Of a stretch of 46,494 nt of DNA, positions 1 through 8,717 are shown one piece after another. The first letter of the stretch is position 1; each line of letters opens with the position of its first letter. Location: the NCBI GenBank assembly GCA_944383265.1, contig CALWOX010000011.1, positions 1-46,494 of the forward strand. The letters are read 5' to 3'. This stretch comes from an uncultured Lachnospiraceae bacterium (GTDB lineage: Bacteria; Bacillota; Clostridia; Lachnospirales; Lachnospiraceae). A program made the translations under genes and the position numbers. The notes below the pieces were generated by a model. The model made no database searches and had not been told where the DNA came from. It was given only the letters and a program-made list of their open reading frames with translations.

Positions 1-55
1 TTTTTCTTCGACTCTCTTTCCTCTTCCCCTTCGGCGGTTTCCCCCGCCTCGGCAG

Positions 56-91
56 CTCGTTTATATTAGCACCCGACTCCTTATCCGTCAA
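56..91 (-). promoter_or_regulatory. Strong sigma-A promoter of rRNA/tRNA type, reading off the left edge
   Basis: On the minus strand TTGACG (86-91) is followed after exactly 17 bases by TAATAT (63-68), so transcription would start near 56 and leave the window. The first transcribed bases hold a GC hairpin (33-48, GGCGG/CCGCC) and a purine-rich stretch, which resembles the leader of an rRNA operon. The gene it serves is outside the window, so the rRNA assignment is inference. Confidence 0.6.
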
Positions 92-347
92 GCACTTTTT
101 TATGTTTTTTTTAAACTTTTTATTTACCTTTTTACAGTCACAAAATCCGGGTATTCCTTCTTCAATATCTTGTGCTTTTGCTTACTTATATATTATGCTT
201 CAGCTTTTTAATTGCTTTTGGTGTTTCTTATTTTTTTACTGTTTTCTGTGTCTTCCATTATTTTTTGCAATTTCAGCTAACGTATGAAAGCTTCACAGAA
301 TTTGCCGCAGTACCTTAAATTATGATTTTATGTTTTGCGGTTTTATG
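92..347. other. AT-rich intergenic region without a gene
   Basis: This T-rich stretch separates the end of cvpA from the outward-reading promoter. The only open frame in it (plus strand, 102-287) is rich in Phe, Leu and Cys, has no ribosome binding site, and reads as a by-product of T-runs. I see no convincing terminator hairpin after cvpA, only a weak CCGC/GCGG pairing. Confidence 0.6.
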
Positions 348-1094
348 CTAAATCCCTGCCAATGATAAAATAAATACTGTTATCAAATTATTTCCATAAA
401 GAAAGCTGAGAAAATCACTTTCCATGATCTGGCGGAAAATTTCCGCCGAATAGTTCCCTAATGGAAGCCATGCCACAAGAAGCATAAATATCCATATATA
501 AAATATTGCCTCGACAAATCCGATACCCGCTCCCAAAAGCTGATTCATACCGCATATTACGGGCAGCCTTGTAAAAACTGACAGTACATGCATCAAAACT
601 CTGAGGCCTATACTGAGAGCTATAAATAATACAACAAAAACTATCACTTTAATGATCATTGCGCTCAGTGATCCTGCAACGCTTTCCGCTATCTTATCTA
701 TCCCGAGGGCACTGTAAAGCTCCTCTCCGCTTCCTGATTCCAGTTTTTCTTTAAGGATCTCAGGCAGAGGGAGGCCTTCTATAAGCTCTTTGCCGTCATT
801 TTCTCCTGATTCCCCTTCCGATTCACGAGAGGAAAGGTCATCAAAGGATTCACTTTTTGTAACAAAATCAAGTACCTTTTCGCTTACATATCCGCTTATG
901 GCTGTATTTTCACTTATGTATTCGCTTACATAGGGCGCTGCAAAATTTACCGCAGCCAGTGTAATGATTATGGAGGCAAAAGAGAGTGCCATTTTTACAA
1001 AGCCTCTGTTGTGCCCATAAAGAGTCATCGCAATAATAAAAATTATTGCGATGACAAATACTTCTTTTCCTCTTATAAATTCCATTATGTCCAT
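348..1094 (-). CDS. CvpA-family membrane protein
   Basis: A 248-residue membrane protein of the CvpA (colicin V production) family. An N-terminal hydrophobic segment is followed by the typical Gly-x-x-Arg-Gly-Phe loop near residue 30, a second hydrophobic segment, then a polar acidic insert (about residues 70-125, Glu/Ser/Gly rich). Three more membrane segments follow. The molecular role of CvpA proteins in Firmicutes is not settled. The ATG overlaps the stop codon of the upstream TPR gene by one base (TGATGG), so the two are translationally coupled. It is the last gene of the nagB-to-cvpA block. Confidence 0.8.
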   Translation of the reverse strand: MDIMEFIRGKEVFVIAIIFIIAMTLYGHNRGFVKMALSFASIIITLAAVNFAAPYVSEYISENTAISGYVSEKVLDFVTKSESFDDLSSRESEGESGENDGKELIEGLPLPEILKEKLESGSGEELYSALGIDKIAESVAGSLSAMIIKVIVFVVLFIALSIGLRVLMHVLSVFTRLPVICGMNQLLGAGIGFVEAIFYIWIFMLLVAWLPLGNYSAEIFRQIMESDFLSFLYGNNLITVFILSLAGI

Positions 1095-3358
1095 CAGTTA
1101 ATAAAGTCTTCTTCCTTAAGTATAAGCAAGCCGTTTTTATCGTATTTTGAGTTGAACATACCCTTTATCCTCTTTCCTATAGGAGGCTTCTCCGCCTTAT
1201 CCGCGGCCTCCTCAATAAGAGCCTCGGCATTTTCCTTTGTAAGGGGTATGCTGTCCTCCTCCATAAGCTCTATCCTTTCATAGAGTGCAAGCATACTTTT
1301 TCCTGTAATGCTGCAGTCTATCTCGGAAGCATACTGACAGCAGTACTTTGCAAACTCGTCAATATCCATCTCTTCATCGTAAGAGGAACCGGAAGGCCTT
1401 CCGGAATTTTGAGGTTTTTCATATTCTTCCTCATTATCCTCTTCGTATTCGGCATCCTCATCATACGGTTCATCGGCATATTCATCGTAGGGATCATCCA
1501 CTACCTCTTCGGGATAGCTTTCAGCCTCAGGTTCATCTTCATCTTCGCTGTAGTCGGAATAATCCTCCTCTTCTTCCGCAGGTTCTTCATACTCATCAGT
1601 ATATTCTTCATCGTAATCCTCGGATACGATATCAAACTCATTTGCAAGTGCAGGGTGTCTCTCGATTATATCGTCAAGTCTGTCGGGAGTGTCTGTCAAT
1701 ACTACAATCATTCCCGAGTCGTCATTTTTTATAAGGTCATATATATCGTCAAGAAGCTCATCGCTGAGATCTCCCGCATCCTCTATAATGAGATCCTTTC
1801 CTCTCAGCCTATCAACGGCAGCCTGAGAAAGTCCTCTCTCATTGAGCTTAGCCGCATTTGTCCTTGCGGCGGAGTTCTTGATTCCCTTCTCATTATGTAT
1901 ATATTTTAATTCTTCAATGGCTGTCTTTAATCCGTCCTCGGGAGTCTCCGCCTCTATCATCATATGATAGTGCTCTATATCACCATATTCCGACATTTTT
2001 TTTGATTCTGAAGCGTAATCCGCAGGTTCCTCCTTTGCGGGCTCAGAGTCCTGCTTCTGAGGCAAAAAGGCATCAGTATCTGTACCGGTTGAGATTTCTT
2101 CCGGGGATTCGTTCTCTTCCGAATCATCGGATTTTTCCTCATTATAAGAGTCATTATAAGCTCCGGAATCCTCCGATTCCGTTTCCTGATAAGGCTCCTC
2201 ATGAGTACTTTGTTCCTGAATTTCACATGCGGAAGCTGAGGAAGTCTCATTCCCCTGAGTCTCACCGTCTATTATAACCACCTTGCGGAGCTTTTCTTTT
2301 ATGACCTCATCAAGTATTTTGGTCTTTCCGCCATCGATCTTAATATCATCAAGGCTTCCTGTTTCGGGCATTTCCTCCGAAATCTTTTTTACCTCATTTC
2401 CCAGCTTTTCTTCGAATCCTTCGATCTCATTTTCCTCATAGGAAACAGGCTTTTTAGGCATTCTTCTTAAAAGCTCCTCATGCTGTCTCAGATATTCCTC
2501 CGCAGCACGATCCTCATCCTCGTATCTTTGGCTCAGATCATCCGCAGGCTCTTCTTCAGGCTCAGTATAGTATTTATCCCTATAGTCATCTCCGGAGTCG
2601 TTTCCATACCCGCTTTCATAATTACCGGTATATTCATCATTGTAATCATCGGCATACTCTTCCGAATAGGAATTATCGGGGTAGTCCTCCGAATATCCGC
2701 TTTCGCCATAATATTCGTCATAAGCATTTGAGTCATTGTACTCCGGTCTTCCCATATTTCTCATAAGATCCATCTGGTATTGGTTTAAAGGAGCATACTT
2801 CATCTTAAGATCCATGGCTCTGTCAGAATAATTTCCCAAGCCGAAAAGAAGGGTTATCTTATCGCAGGTCCTTACGCACTCCGCGCCTTTCCCGGCTCTG
2901 TCGTAGAGTTCCGCCAGCTCGTAAAGCCATTTCTCGTCAAGCTCGCCTTCTGTATATCTCTCAAGGGAGTCCAAGAGCTGATCGGCCGTTGCTCCCTTTG
3001 CTTTAAGTATAAGATATTTAAGAAGGTACTGTCTCATGTCATCGGGAGCGAGATCCGCAAATTCATGATAATAGTCCTCCGCTTCTTCTATATCCCCTGA
3101 TTTGACCGAAAGCTCTGTAAGCTTATAGAGCAGTCTTTTTCCGACAGGTGCCCTCTCAAAGGCTGAAAGAAGTATATCCTTCGCCTCCTGATACTCGTTG
3201 TTTTTTTCATAGACCCCTGCAACCATGCTGAGAAGATTAGCGTTCCTGACTCTCGACCAATCAATGCTGTCCGCTATTTTCATAGCAGTCGCATAGTCTC
3301 CCTCACTTATCAATTTTTTTATCTGTTCCACCTTAATATTGAACTCATATTTGTCCAT
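1094..3358 (-). CDS. TPR protein with long acidic linkers and a degenerate AAA-like domain
   Basis: A 754-residue cytoplasmic protein. Residues about 1-205 are TPR-like helices. About 205-455 is a low-complexity Asp/Glu/Tyr/Ser-rich linker. About 460-580 resembles the second half of an AAA+ domain: a Walker B-like LIIEDAGDL, then a sensor-1-like IVVLTDTPD and an NPxL-like HPAL. A second acidic stretch (582-662) follows, then a compact C-terminal helical domain like an AAA lid. No Walker A P-loop is visible, so ATPase activity is doubtful. I chose the ATG at 3358 because GAGGAG lies just upstream; an in-frame start at 3412 would overlap recR and has no such site. It sits between recR and cvpA. 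Function unknown. Confidence 0.7.
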   Translation of the reverse strand: MDKYEFNIKVEQIKKLISEGDYATAMKIADSIDWSRVRNANLLSMVAGVYEKNNEYQEAKDILLSAFERAPVGKRLLYKLTELSVKSGDIEEAEDYYHEFADLAPDDMRQYLLKYLILKAKGATADQLLDSLERYTEGELDEKWLYELAELYDRAGKGAECVRTCDKITLLFGLGNYSDRAMDLKMKYAPLNQYQMDLMRNMGRPEYNDSNAYDEYYGESGYSEDYPDNSYSEEYADDYNDEYTGNYESGYGNDSGDDYRDKYYTEPEEEPADDLSQRYEDEDRAAEEYLRQHEELLRRMPKKPVSYEENEIEGFEEKLGNEVKKISEEMPETGSLDDIKIDGGKTKILDEVIKEKLRKVVIIDGETQGNETSSASACEIQEQSTHEEPYQETESEDSGAYNDSYNEEKSDDSEENESPEEISTGTDTDAFLPQKQDSEPAKEEPADYASESKKMSEYGDIEHYHMMIEAETPEDGLKTAIEELKYIHNEKGIKNSAARTNAAKLNERGLSQAAVDRLRGKDLIIEDAGDLSDELLDDIYDLIKNDDSGMIVVLTDTPDRLDDIIERHPALANEFDIVSEDYDEEYTDEYEEPAEEEEDYSDYSEDEDEPEAESYPEEVVDDPYDEYADEPYDEDAEYEEDNEEEYEKPQNSGRPSGSSYDEEMDIDEFAKYCCQYASEIDCSITGKSMLALYERIELMEEDSIPLTKENAEALIEEAADKAEKPPIGKRIKGMFNSKYDKNGLLILKEEDFIN

Positions 3359-3392
3359 ATCAATTAATCTCCTCTTCGGATTTTCATAAGGA

Positions 3393-3989
3393 TCACAGCT
3401 CTGTCCTTGCATCCAGAGCTCTCTTTAATGTCACCTCGTCGATATTTTCAAGGTCTCCTCCTACAGGAACACCTGAAGCTATCCTTGTGACCTTTATGCC
3501 TGTGGGCTTTATGAGCCTGCTTATGTACATTGCCGTAGTCTCGCCCTCAAGCCCTGAATTAGTGGCTATTATAACCTCATCCACATCCGACTGCAAGCGC
3601 TGCATCAATTCTTTAAGCTTAATGTCCTCCGGACCTATGCCAAGCATGGGAGAGATGGCTCCATGCAGTACATGGTAAACGCCTCCGTACTCGCCTGTCT
3701 TTTCATATGCGGCAAGGTCTCTCACATTCTCAACCACCATTATCTGTCTGTGGTTCCTCTTTTCGCTTGCGCATATAGGGCACAGATCGTTATCGGTAAG
3801 GGTAAGACATTCTCTGCAATAATGCACATTGTTCCTCGCGTCCGTAATGGCAAAGGCCAGGGACTCGGCTTTTTCCTTAGGCATATTGATTATATGAAAT
3901 GCAAGCCTTTGGGCACTCTTTATTCCTATTCCCGGAAGGGATGAGAGTTCCTCTATAAGGCTGCTTATCTTTTTTCCGTAATAGTACAT
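3393..3989 (-). CDS. recR: Recombination protein RecR
   Basis: A 198-residue protein of normal RecR length. RecR clamps onto DNA and works with RecF/RecO to load RecA at gaps during recombinational repair. An N-terminal helix-hairpin-helix (about 10-30, LPGIGIKSAQRLA) precedes a four-cysteine zinc finger (C58, C61, C70, C73) and a Toprim domain beginning at IMVVENV (about 83). It starts three bases after the ybaB stop, in the conserved dnaX-ybaB-recR order. The Shine-Dalgarno site is weak, so translation is probably coupled to ybaB. Confidence 0.96.
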   Translation of the reverse strand: MYYYGKKISSLIEELSSLPGIGIKSAQRLAFHIINMPKEKAESLAFAITDARNNVHYCRECLTLTDNDLCPICASEKRNHRQIMVVENVRDLAAYEKTGEYGGVYHVLHGAISPMLGIGPEDIKLKELMQRLQSDVDEVIIATNSGLEGETTAMYISRLIKPTGIKVTRIASGVPVGGDLENIDEVTLKRALDARTEL

Positions 3990-3992
3990 CTT

Positions 3993-4337
3993 TTAAAATC
4001 CGAGCCCTGAAAGTCCTCCCGAGAGCTTTCCGAGAGATGTGGCATTTGCCTCATCCATCTGTCTTAAAGCCTCGTTTGCGGCAGTCATTATAAGATCCTC
4101 AAGGGTCTCGACATCATCGGGGTCCGCAGCCTCGGGATCGATTTTTACAGCTGTCACCTGCTTCTTTCCTGATATTGTTATGGATACAGCTCCGCCGCCT
4201 GAGGTTCCTGTGAATTCCTTCTCCTCAAACTCCTTCTGCTGCTCCTCCATCTGGCGCTGCATCCTCTGCGCCTGCTTCATAAGATTATTCATATTCCCGG
4301 GCATCATTCCTCCGGGAAATCCTCCTCTTCTCGCCAT
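3993..4337 (-). CDS. YbaB/EbfC family nucleoid-associated protein
   Basis: A 114-residue member of the YbaB/EbfC family, small dimeric DNA-binding proteins usually encoded between dnaX and recR. It has a Gly/Met-rich N-terminus, a Gln/Glu-rich helix (about 20-40) and a core with EFTGTSGGGAV and VKIDPEAADPDDVETLEDL. AGGAGG lies upstream of the ATG and the gap to dnaX is 3 bases. Family and synteny are clear; the cellular role is known only in general terms. Confidence 0.95.
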   Translation of the reverse strand: MARRGGFPGGMMPGNMNNLMKQAQRMQRQMEEQQKEFEEKEFTGTSGGGAVSITISGKKQVTAVKIDPEAADPDDVETLEDLIMTAANEALRQMDEANATSLGKLSGGLSGLGF

Positions 4338-4340
4338 TAT

Positions 4341-5969
4341 TTATTCCTCCTGTCTGTCTATGCGAAAATGTATCTTTGAGAGTTCCTCCTCGGTTATACG
4401 ATTTTTATCCGAGATAGCTCTCGCCTGACCTGCCGTGGCAAGCCTTGCATTAAATCTGACTTTTATATTGAGTCTCTCCTGCGAGAGCTCTCCAAGCTTT
4501 TTCAATCCGTTTTCCGACTTGTTTGTCGCGGCAAGCTTGTAGTTCATGCTGTTTGTGAATATTACCGTTACTACTCCGGGCTCGGGCTCCTCAAGCTCTG
4601 TTTCCTGAAAGACCACCTTGTTTGATCCTGAAAGCTCGCGCACAAGAAGCGACCAGTTTTCTCTGATTGATGAAAGAGCATCGCTGCAGATCTTAAGCTC
4701 CGGAGCTTTCTCCGGAGTTTTATTTCCGGCACTTATATTTGTACTTGAATTTAAAGCTCCATCCGCTGTATAAACAGGCTTTATATTCTCACTGCGAAAA
4801 GGCGCTGCCGCCTGTGTTGCCCTGACCTGCGGCACAGGAGCAGGCGTCCTTATCTCGGCTGCAGGCCCTGCATCATGGCTGTAGCCATATATAAGGCTTA
4901 TTATCTCCGCTTCAAAAAGTATACGCTTTTGAGGAGAAAATCTTATCCTGTTTGCCAGCTCGGAAAGCCTCGATATCATTTTTATGAGATCGTCCTTTTC
5001 AGCTTTCCTTGAATCTGAGAGGAGCTTTTCCTCCTCGTCCTCGGATACGTCTGTAAGCCCCGAGTTCACCCCTATGCTCTTTGTTATAAGAAGATTCCTC
5101 AGATAAAGTATAAAATCCGTAAGTGCGGCGGGCACCTCACTTCCCCCGGATATTATATTGTTTAAGGTGACAAGGGCTCCTACCGGATCCTTATCCGCCA
5201 CAGCATTGAAAAGCTCCGAATATGCGCTCTGATCTGTGGCCCCAAGTATCCCAAGGACGTCCTCATAGGAGAGTATCTCTCCCGAACGGAACGCAAGGCA
5301 TCTGTCAAGAAGGCTCACCGCGTCTCTCATAGAGCCGTCGCCCCTTGAGGCTATAAATCTCAAAGCTTTGTCCTCAGCCTCAAAGGCCTCGCTTTCCCTT
5401 ATTTCGCAGAGCCTTTTAAATATCGTGTCTGTGCCTATCCTTCTGAAGTCATATCTCTGGCATCTCGATAAAATGGTCTGCGGTATCTTTTGGGGATCCG
5501 TGGTTGCAAGGATAAATATAACATATGAGGGAGGTTCCTCCAAGGTTTTAAGGAGAGCGTTAAACGCTCCCGTACTCAGCATATGTACCTCATCTATTAT
5601 ATATACCTTATATTTTCCCTCTGTAGGCGGATACTCCACCTGCTCCTTTATATCTCTTATATTGTCAACACCGTTATTTCCCGCGGCATCTATCTCAAAT
5701 ACGTTTATGGAACTTCCCTCAAGGATATGGGTGCAGGATGTACATTTGTTGCAGGGATTACCCTCAGAAGGACTCTCACAGTTTACCGCTCGCGCAAATA
5801 TCTTTGCAATAGAGGTCTTTCCCGTTCCTCTTGTACCACAAAAGAGATAGGCATGGCCTATCCTCCCTGTATTTATTTGATTTTTTAAAGTCTTTACAAT
5901 GGCATCCTGTCCTCTCACATCGTCAAAGGTGACAGGACGCCATTTGCGGTACAGTGCGGTATATGACAT
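4341..5969 (-). CDS. dnaX: DNA polymerase III subunit gamma/tau
   Basis: A 542-residue clamp-loader ATPase that opens the sliding clamp and links polymerases at the fork. Visible motifs are Walker A GTRGTGKT (45-52), zinc-binding cysteines C64, C73, C76 and C79, Walker B with DEVH (126-129), and the sensor/SRC region LSRCQRYDF. The C-terminal third is the variable tau-like extension, rich in Ala/Pro near residues 370-400. The pfkA stop is 34 bases upstream and ybaB follows after 3 bases. Confidence 0.96.
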   Translation of the reverse strand: MSYTALYRKWRPVTFDDVRGQDAIVKTLKNQINTGRIGHAYLFCGTRGTGKTSIAKIFARAVNCESPSEGNPCNKCTSCTHILEGSSINVFEIDAAGNNGVDNIRDIKEQVEYPPTEGKYKVYIIDEVHMLSTGAFNALLKTLEEPPSYVIFILATTDPQKIPQTILSRCQRYDFRRIGTDTIFKRLCEIRESEAFEAEDKALRFIASRGDGSMRDAVSLLDRCLAFRSGEILSYEDVLGILGATDQSAYSELFNAVADKDPVGALVTLNNIISGGSEVPAALTDFILYLRNLLITKSIGVNSGLTDVSEDEEEKLLSDSRKAEKDDLIKMISRLSELANRIRFSPQKRILFEAEIISLIYGYSHDAGPAAEIRTPAPVPQVRATQAAAPFRSENIKPVYTADGALNSSTNISAGNKTPEKAPELKICSDALSSIRENWSLLVRELSGSNKVVFQETELEEPEPGVVTVIFTNSMNYKLAATNKSENGLKKLGELSQERLNIKVRFNARLATAGQARAISDKNRITEEELSKIHFRIDRQEE

Positions 5970-6003
5970 GTATTCTGTCCTTATATATGATTATATAATT
6001 TTA

Positions 6004-7083
6004 TCAATCTCCGAAGCTTATGCCTGTGAGCTTTGCAGCCCTTATTATCTCAGACTTCGGATCTACTGTCTTAAGCTTTCCTGCTATGTCCTTAAGAGGC
6101 ACAGAGCTTATCTCATTATTCTTTGCGGCAACCATGACTCCGAACTTTCCCTTGTCAAAAAGTCTTGCCGCCTCGGCTCCGAGCCTTGTGGAGAGGACTC
6201 TGTCATAGGGATTGGGAGCGCCTCCTCTCTGAGTATGTCCGGGAACCGTAACTCTTACCTCCTGTCCTGTCTTTTGTCCTATCTTTGCCGCAAGCTCATA
6301 GGCTACAGAGGGGTAAACGGGTCCCTTTTCTTTCTTTTTCTTTAATTGTTTTTTGGTAAGCTCCGCATCCTCCTTTGAGATAGCTCCCTCAGCAACCGCA
6401 ATTATAGAGAAATGCTTTCCGGCCTTGCCTCTGTCAGCAAGAGCCGAGCACACCTTATCTATATCATAGGGTATCTCCGGAAGAAGGATTATATCAGCGC
6501 CTCCTGCGATCCCCGCATAGAGTGTAAGCCATCCGACCTTGTGACCCATTACCTCCACAATAAAAACTCTTCCGTGAGACGCCGCTGTCGTATGTATATT
6601 GTCTATTGCGGCGGTGGCTATATTTACAGCCGACTGGAAGCCGAAGGTCACATCTGTTCCCCAAAGGTCGTTATCTATAGTTTTCGGAAGTCCTATTACA
6701 TTAAGCCCCTCCTCCGAAAGAAGGTTGGCGGTCTTTAAGCTTCCGTTTCCTCCAAGCACAAAAAGGCAGTCAAGCTTCAGCTTCTTGTAGGTATGGACCA
6801 TAGCCGCAACCTTGTTGAGGCCGTTTTCATCAGGCTCATGGATAAGCTTAAAGGGAGTCCTGCTTGTTCCGAGCATGGTGCCTCCTAATGTGAGTATGCC
6901 GGAGAAATCCTCCTTATGCATAGCTCTGTAGTCCGCATAAATAAGGCCTCTGTAGCCCTCCTCAAAGCCTATTATCTCCACCTCGTCCCCATATAAATTG
7001 TAGAGGGTCTTTGCTATGCCTCTCATTGTGGCATTCAAGGCCTGGCAGTCTCCTCCGCTTGTCAGCATTCCCACTCTTTTCAT
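6004..7083 (-). CDS. pfkA: 6-phosphofructokinase (phosphoryl donor uncertain)
   Basis: A 359-residue phosphofructokinase that phosphorylates fructose 6-phosphate in glycolysis. The donor-site motif is GGNGS (111-115) and the catalytic motif PKTIDND (133-139). Classical ATP enzymes have GGDG and PGTIDND; PPi enzymes have GGDD and PKTIDND. The Gly-plus-Lys combination here belongs to the mixed 'group III' class. That points to ATP, but the sequence alone does not decide it. I start at the ATG at 7083 because GGAGGAG lies 7-8 bases upstream; a longer frame to 7128 has no site and would overlap nagB. nagB lies upstream, feeding fructose 6-phosphate. Confidence 0.92.
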   Translation of the reverse strand: MKRVGMLTSGGDCQALNATMRGIAKTLYNLYGDEVEIIGFEEGYRGLIYADYRAMHKEDFSGILTLGGTMLGTSRTPFKLIHEPDENGLNKVAAMVHTYKKLKLDCLFVLGGNGSLKTANLLSEEGLNVIGLPKTIDNDLWGTDVTFGFQSAVNIATAAIDNIHTTAASHGRVFIVEVMGHKVGWLTLYAGIAGGADIILLPEIPYDIDKVCSALADRGKAGKHFSIIAVAEGAISKEDAELTKKQLKKKKEKGPVYPSVAYELAAKIGQKTGQEVRVTVPGHTQRGGAPNPYDRVLSTRLGAEAARLFDKGKFGVMVAAKNNEISSVPLKDIAGKLKTVDPKSEIIRAAKLTGISFGD

Positions 7084-7124
7084 AGAAATCTCCTCCGAAT
7101 CCTTTATTAAATTCTTTATTATTC

Positions 7125-7856
7125 TCAAAGCTCCGAAAGCTTTAATGCCGCCTCATCCGCAATAACCGTGACGTTCGGATGGAATTGAAGTATCGATGCG
7201 GGCACTGCGGGAGTCACCTTGCCCGAGAGCACTCTCGAAAGTATATCCGCCTTGCCCTCACCGCTTACCAGAAGCAGTATTTTCCGAGATCTCATTATGG
7301 TACCTATCCCCATAGTATAGGCCTCCTTTGGCACCTCATCCTCAGAACTGAAAAATCGTTTGTTTGCATCTATGGTGGAGCGCTCAAGCCTTACACAGTG
7401 GGTAGCCTTTGGAAAATGATCAGAGGGCTCATTAAATCCTATATGTCCGTTAAGCCCTAGTCCCAATATCTGAAGGTCCGCATCCCCAAGGGACTTCAGG
7501 ATCTTTTCATATCTCTCACATTCACCCTTTTCATCACGATTAAGCCCGTCCGGTATAAAAGTATTCTTCTTATCTATATTTATATGGTCAAAAAGCATGT
7601 CATTCATGAAGTATCTGTAGCTTCTTTTGTCTTCACCGGAAAGCCCCACATATTCATCAAGGTTTGCGGTCTTTACCTTTGAAAAGTCCGCTTCACCCGC
7701 CTCGTACATTTTTATGAGCTCCTTGTATGTCCCGACAGGAGTGGAGCCTGTAGCAAGTCCCAGTACACAATCCGGCTTTTCTCTCACAAGCCCTGCTATT
7801 ATCTCTGCAGCCTTTCGGCTCATATCTTCGTAGTTCTTGGCTTTTATTAACTCCAC
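7125..7856 (-). CDS. nagB: Glucosamine-6-phosphate deaminase
   Basis: A 243-residue NagB that converts glucosamine 6-phosphate to fructose 6-phosphate and ammonia. Visible are the phosphate-binding loop LATGSTPVGTY (34-44), the proton-transfer region NLDEY (D68), and the catalytic loop with H138 (NGHIGFNEP). It lies 41 bases upstream of pfkA, which uses its product, so the pair makes metabolic sense. nagA was not found in the window. The short NagB form, without the C-terminal allosteric extension, is usual in Firmicutes. Confidence 0.94.
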   Translation of the reverse strand: MELIKAKNYEDMSRKAAEIIAGLVREKPDCVLGLATGSTPVGTYKELIKMYEAGEADFSKVKTANLDEYVGLSGEDKRSYRYFMNDMLFDHINIDKKNTFIPDGLNRDEKGECERYEKILKSLGDADLQILGLGLNGHIGFNEPSDHFPKATHCVRLERSTIDANKRFFSSEDEVPKEAYTMGIGTIMRSRKILLLVSGEGKADILSRVLSGKVTPAVPASILQFHPNVTVIADEAALKLSEL

Positions 7857-7919
7857 TGTCCACCTCCGCTGCCTGATACTCTTTTTAAGTCTATCATTTT
7901 ACATGCTTTTATTCAAGAT

Positions 7920-8624
7920 TTAAAAGTCCGTGCCACGGACAGACACACTCCCCACGCTGTCTCTTACCAGGTCCGCAAAGTGTAAGAGCTCGGCTGATGA
8001 AAACTCACAAAAGCCCTGTCTTTTGTCAAGGATATTCCCCGAGTCTTTAAAGTTCTGTATATAATAATTTCCGCATCCTTTTATAAACTCCGCAATGCCG
8101 TAAAAATCCGCTTCTGTATGAAGCCCCTTTACTGCGGTCGTTCGAAATTCATAGGGCAGGGCTCCTGATATAAGCATGTCCTTAGTCTCTCTTATGCTCT
8201 CCATGTTTACGCTTTTCACACCGCACACACGAGCATAATTTTCAGGCGCTGCCTTTATATCCATAGCTATATAGTCCACAAGCCCGGCTTCAATAAGCTC
8301 CCTTATGATATCAGGCTTGCATCCGTTTGTATCAAGCTTAAGCTTAAGCCCGTATCTCGACTTAAGCTCTCTCATAAAATCCTTCAGGTCAGGCTGAAGA
8401 GTAGGCTCGCCGCCTGATATCGCCACGCCCTCAAGAGTACGGCTCCTCTTATCAAGAAAATCGAATATCTCCTCTTTGCTGTATTCGCTCTCTATATTCA
8501 TATCAAGAAGCTCCGGATTGTGACAAAAGGGGCATCTGTAATTACAGCCTCCCGTAAATATCGTGCAGGCCAAATGTCCAGGATAATCAAGCAATGTGGT
8601 TTTTAAAAGACCGCAGATCTTCAT
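7920..8624 (-). CDS. Radical SAM activating enzyme, NrdG-like (anaerobic ribonucleotide reductase activase family)
   Basis: A 234-residue radical SAM protein with the CxxxCxxC iron-sulfur motif (C27, C31, C34; GCNYRCPFCHNPE) and a SAM-binding GGEPTLQ near residue 75. The form and length fit the NrdG2/YjjW-like group annotated as activator of anaerobic ribonucleoside-triphosphate reductase. It would install a glycyl radical on a partner. No nrdD or other glycyl-radical enzyme is adjacent, so the partner is unknown. The ATG at 8624 is preferred over a GTG nine bases upstream because GAGG lies 11 bases before the ATG and almost touches the GTG. Confidence 0.85.
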   Translation of the reverse strand: MKICGLLKTTLLDYPGHLACTIFTGGCNYRCPFCHNPELLDMNIESEYSKEEIFDFLDKRSRTLEGVAISGGEPTLQPDLKDFMRELKSRYGLKLKLDTNGCKPDIIRELIEAGLVDYIAMDIKAAPENYARVCGVKSVNMESIRETKDMLISGALPYEFRTTAVKGLHTEADFYGIAEFIKGCGNYYIQNFKDSGNILDKRQGFCEFSSAELLHFADLVRDSVGSVSVRGTDF

Positions 8625-8648
8625 AAGCTTCACCGCCTCATTTATTTT

Positions 8649-8677
8649 TTGATTTTTGGTTTCTCATATGCTATAAA
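8649..8677 (+). promoter_or_regulatory. Sigma-A promoter for tadA
   Basis: TTGATT (8649-8654) and TATAAA (8672-8677) are separated by 17 bases on the plus strand. Transcription would start near 8684, giving a leader of about 80 bases before the tadA start codon. It lies in the divergent region between the activase gene and tadA. Confidence 0.55.
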
Positions 8678-8679
8678 TA

Positions 8680-8717
8680 GGTATGATATTTCGGCTTTGC
8701 CGAATTTTCAGTATACC
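8680..8717. repeat. Inverted repeat in the tadA leader
   Basis: A two-part inverted repeat: outer arms GGTAT (8680-8684) and ATACC (8713-8717), inner arms TTCGGC and GCCGAA around a TTT loop. It begins just downstream of the tadA promoter, so it could be a 5' UTR hairpin or an operator in this divergent region. No T-run follows it directly in either direction. Confidence 0.5.

Noticed and set aside
102-287. Open frame encoding a Phe/Leu/Cys-rich peptide
   Set aside because: It is produced by T-runs in AT-rich intergenic DNA, has no ribosome binding site and resembles no family.
1348-2736. Several plus- and minus-strand open frames over the TPR gene
   Set aside because: They are side products of the GA-rich acidic codons of the TPR protein, with repetitive His/Pro/Arg or Ile/Phe composition and no ribosome binding sites.
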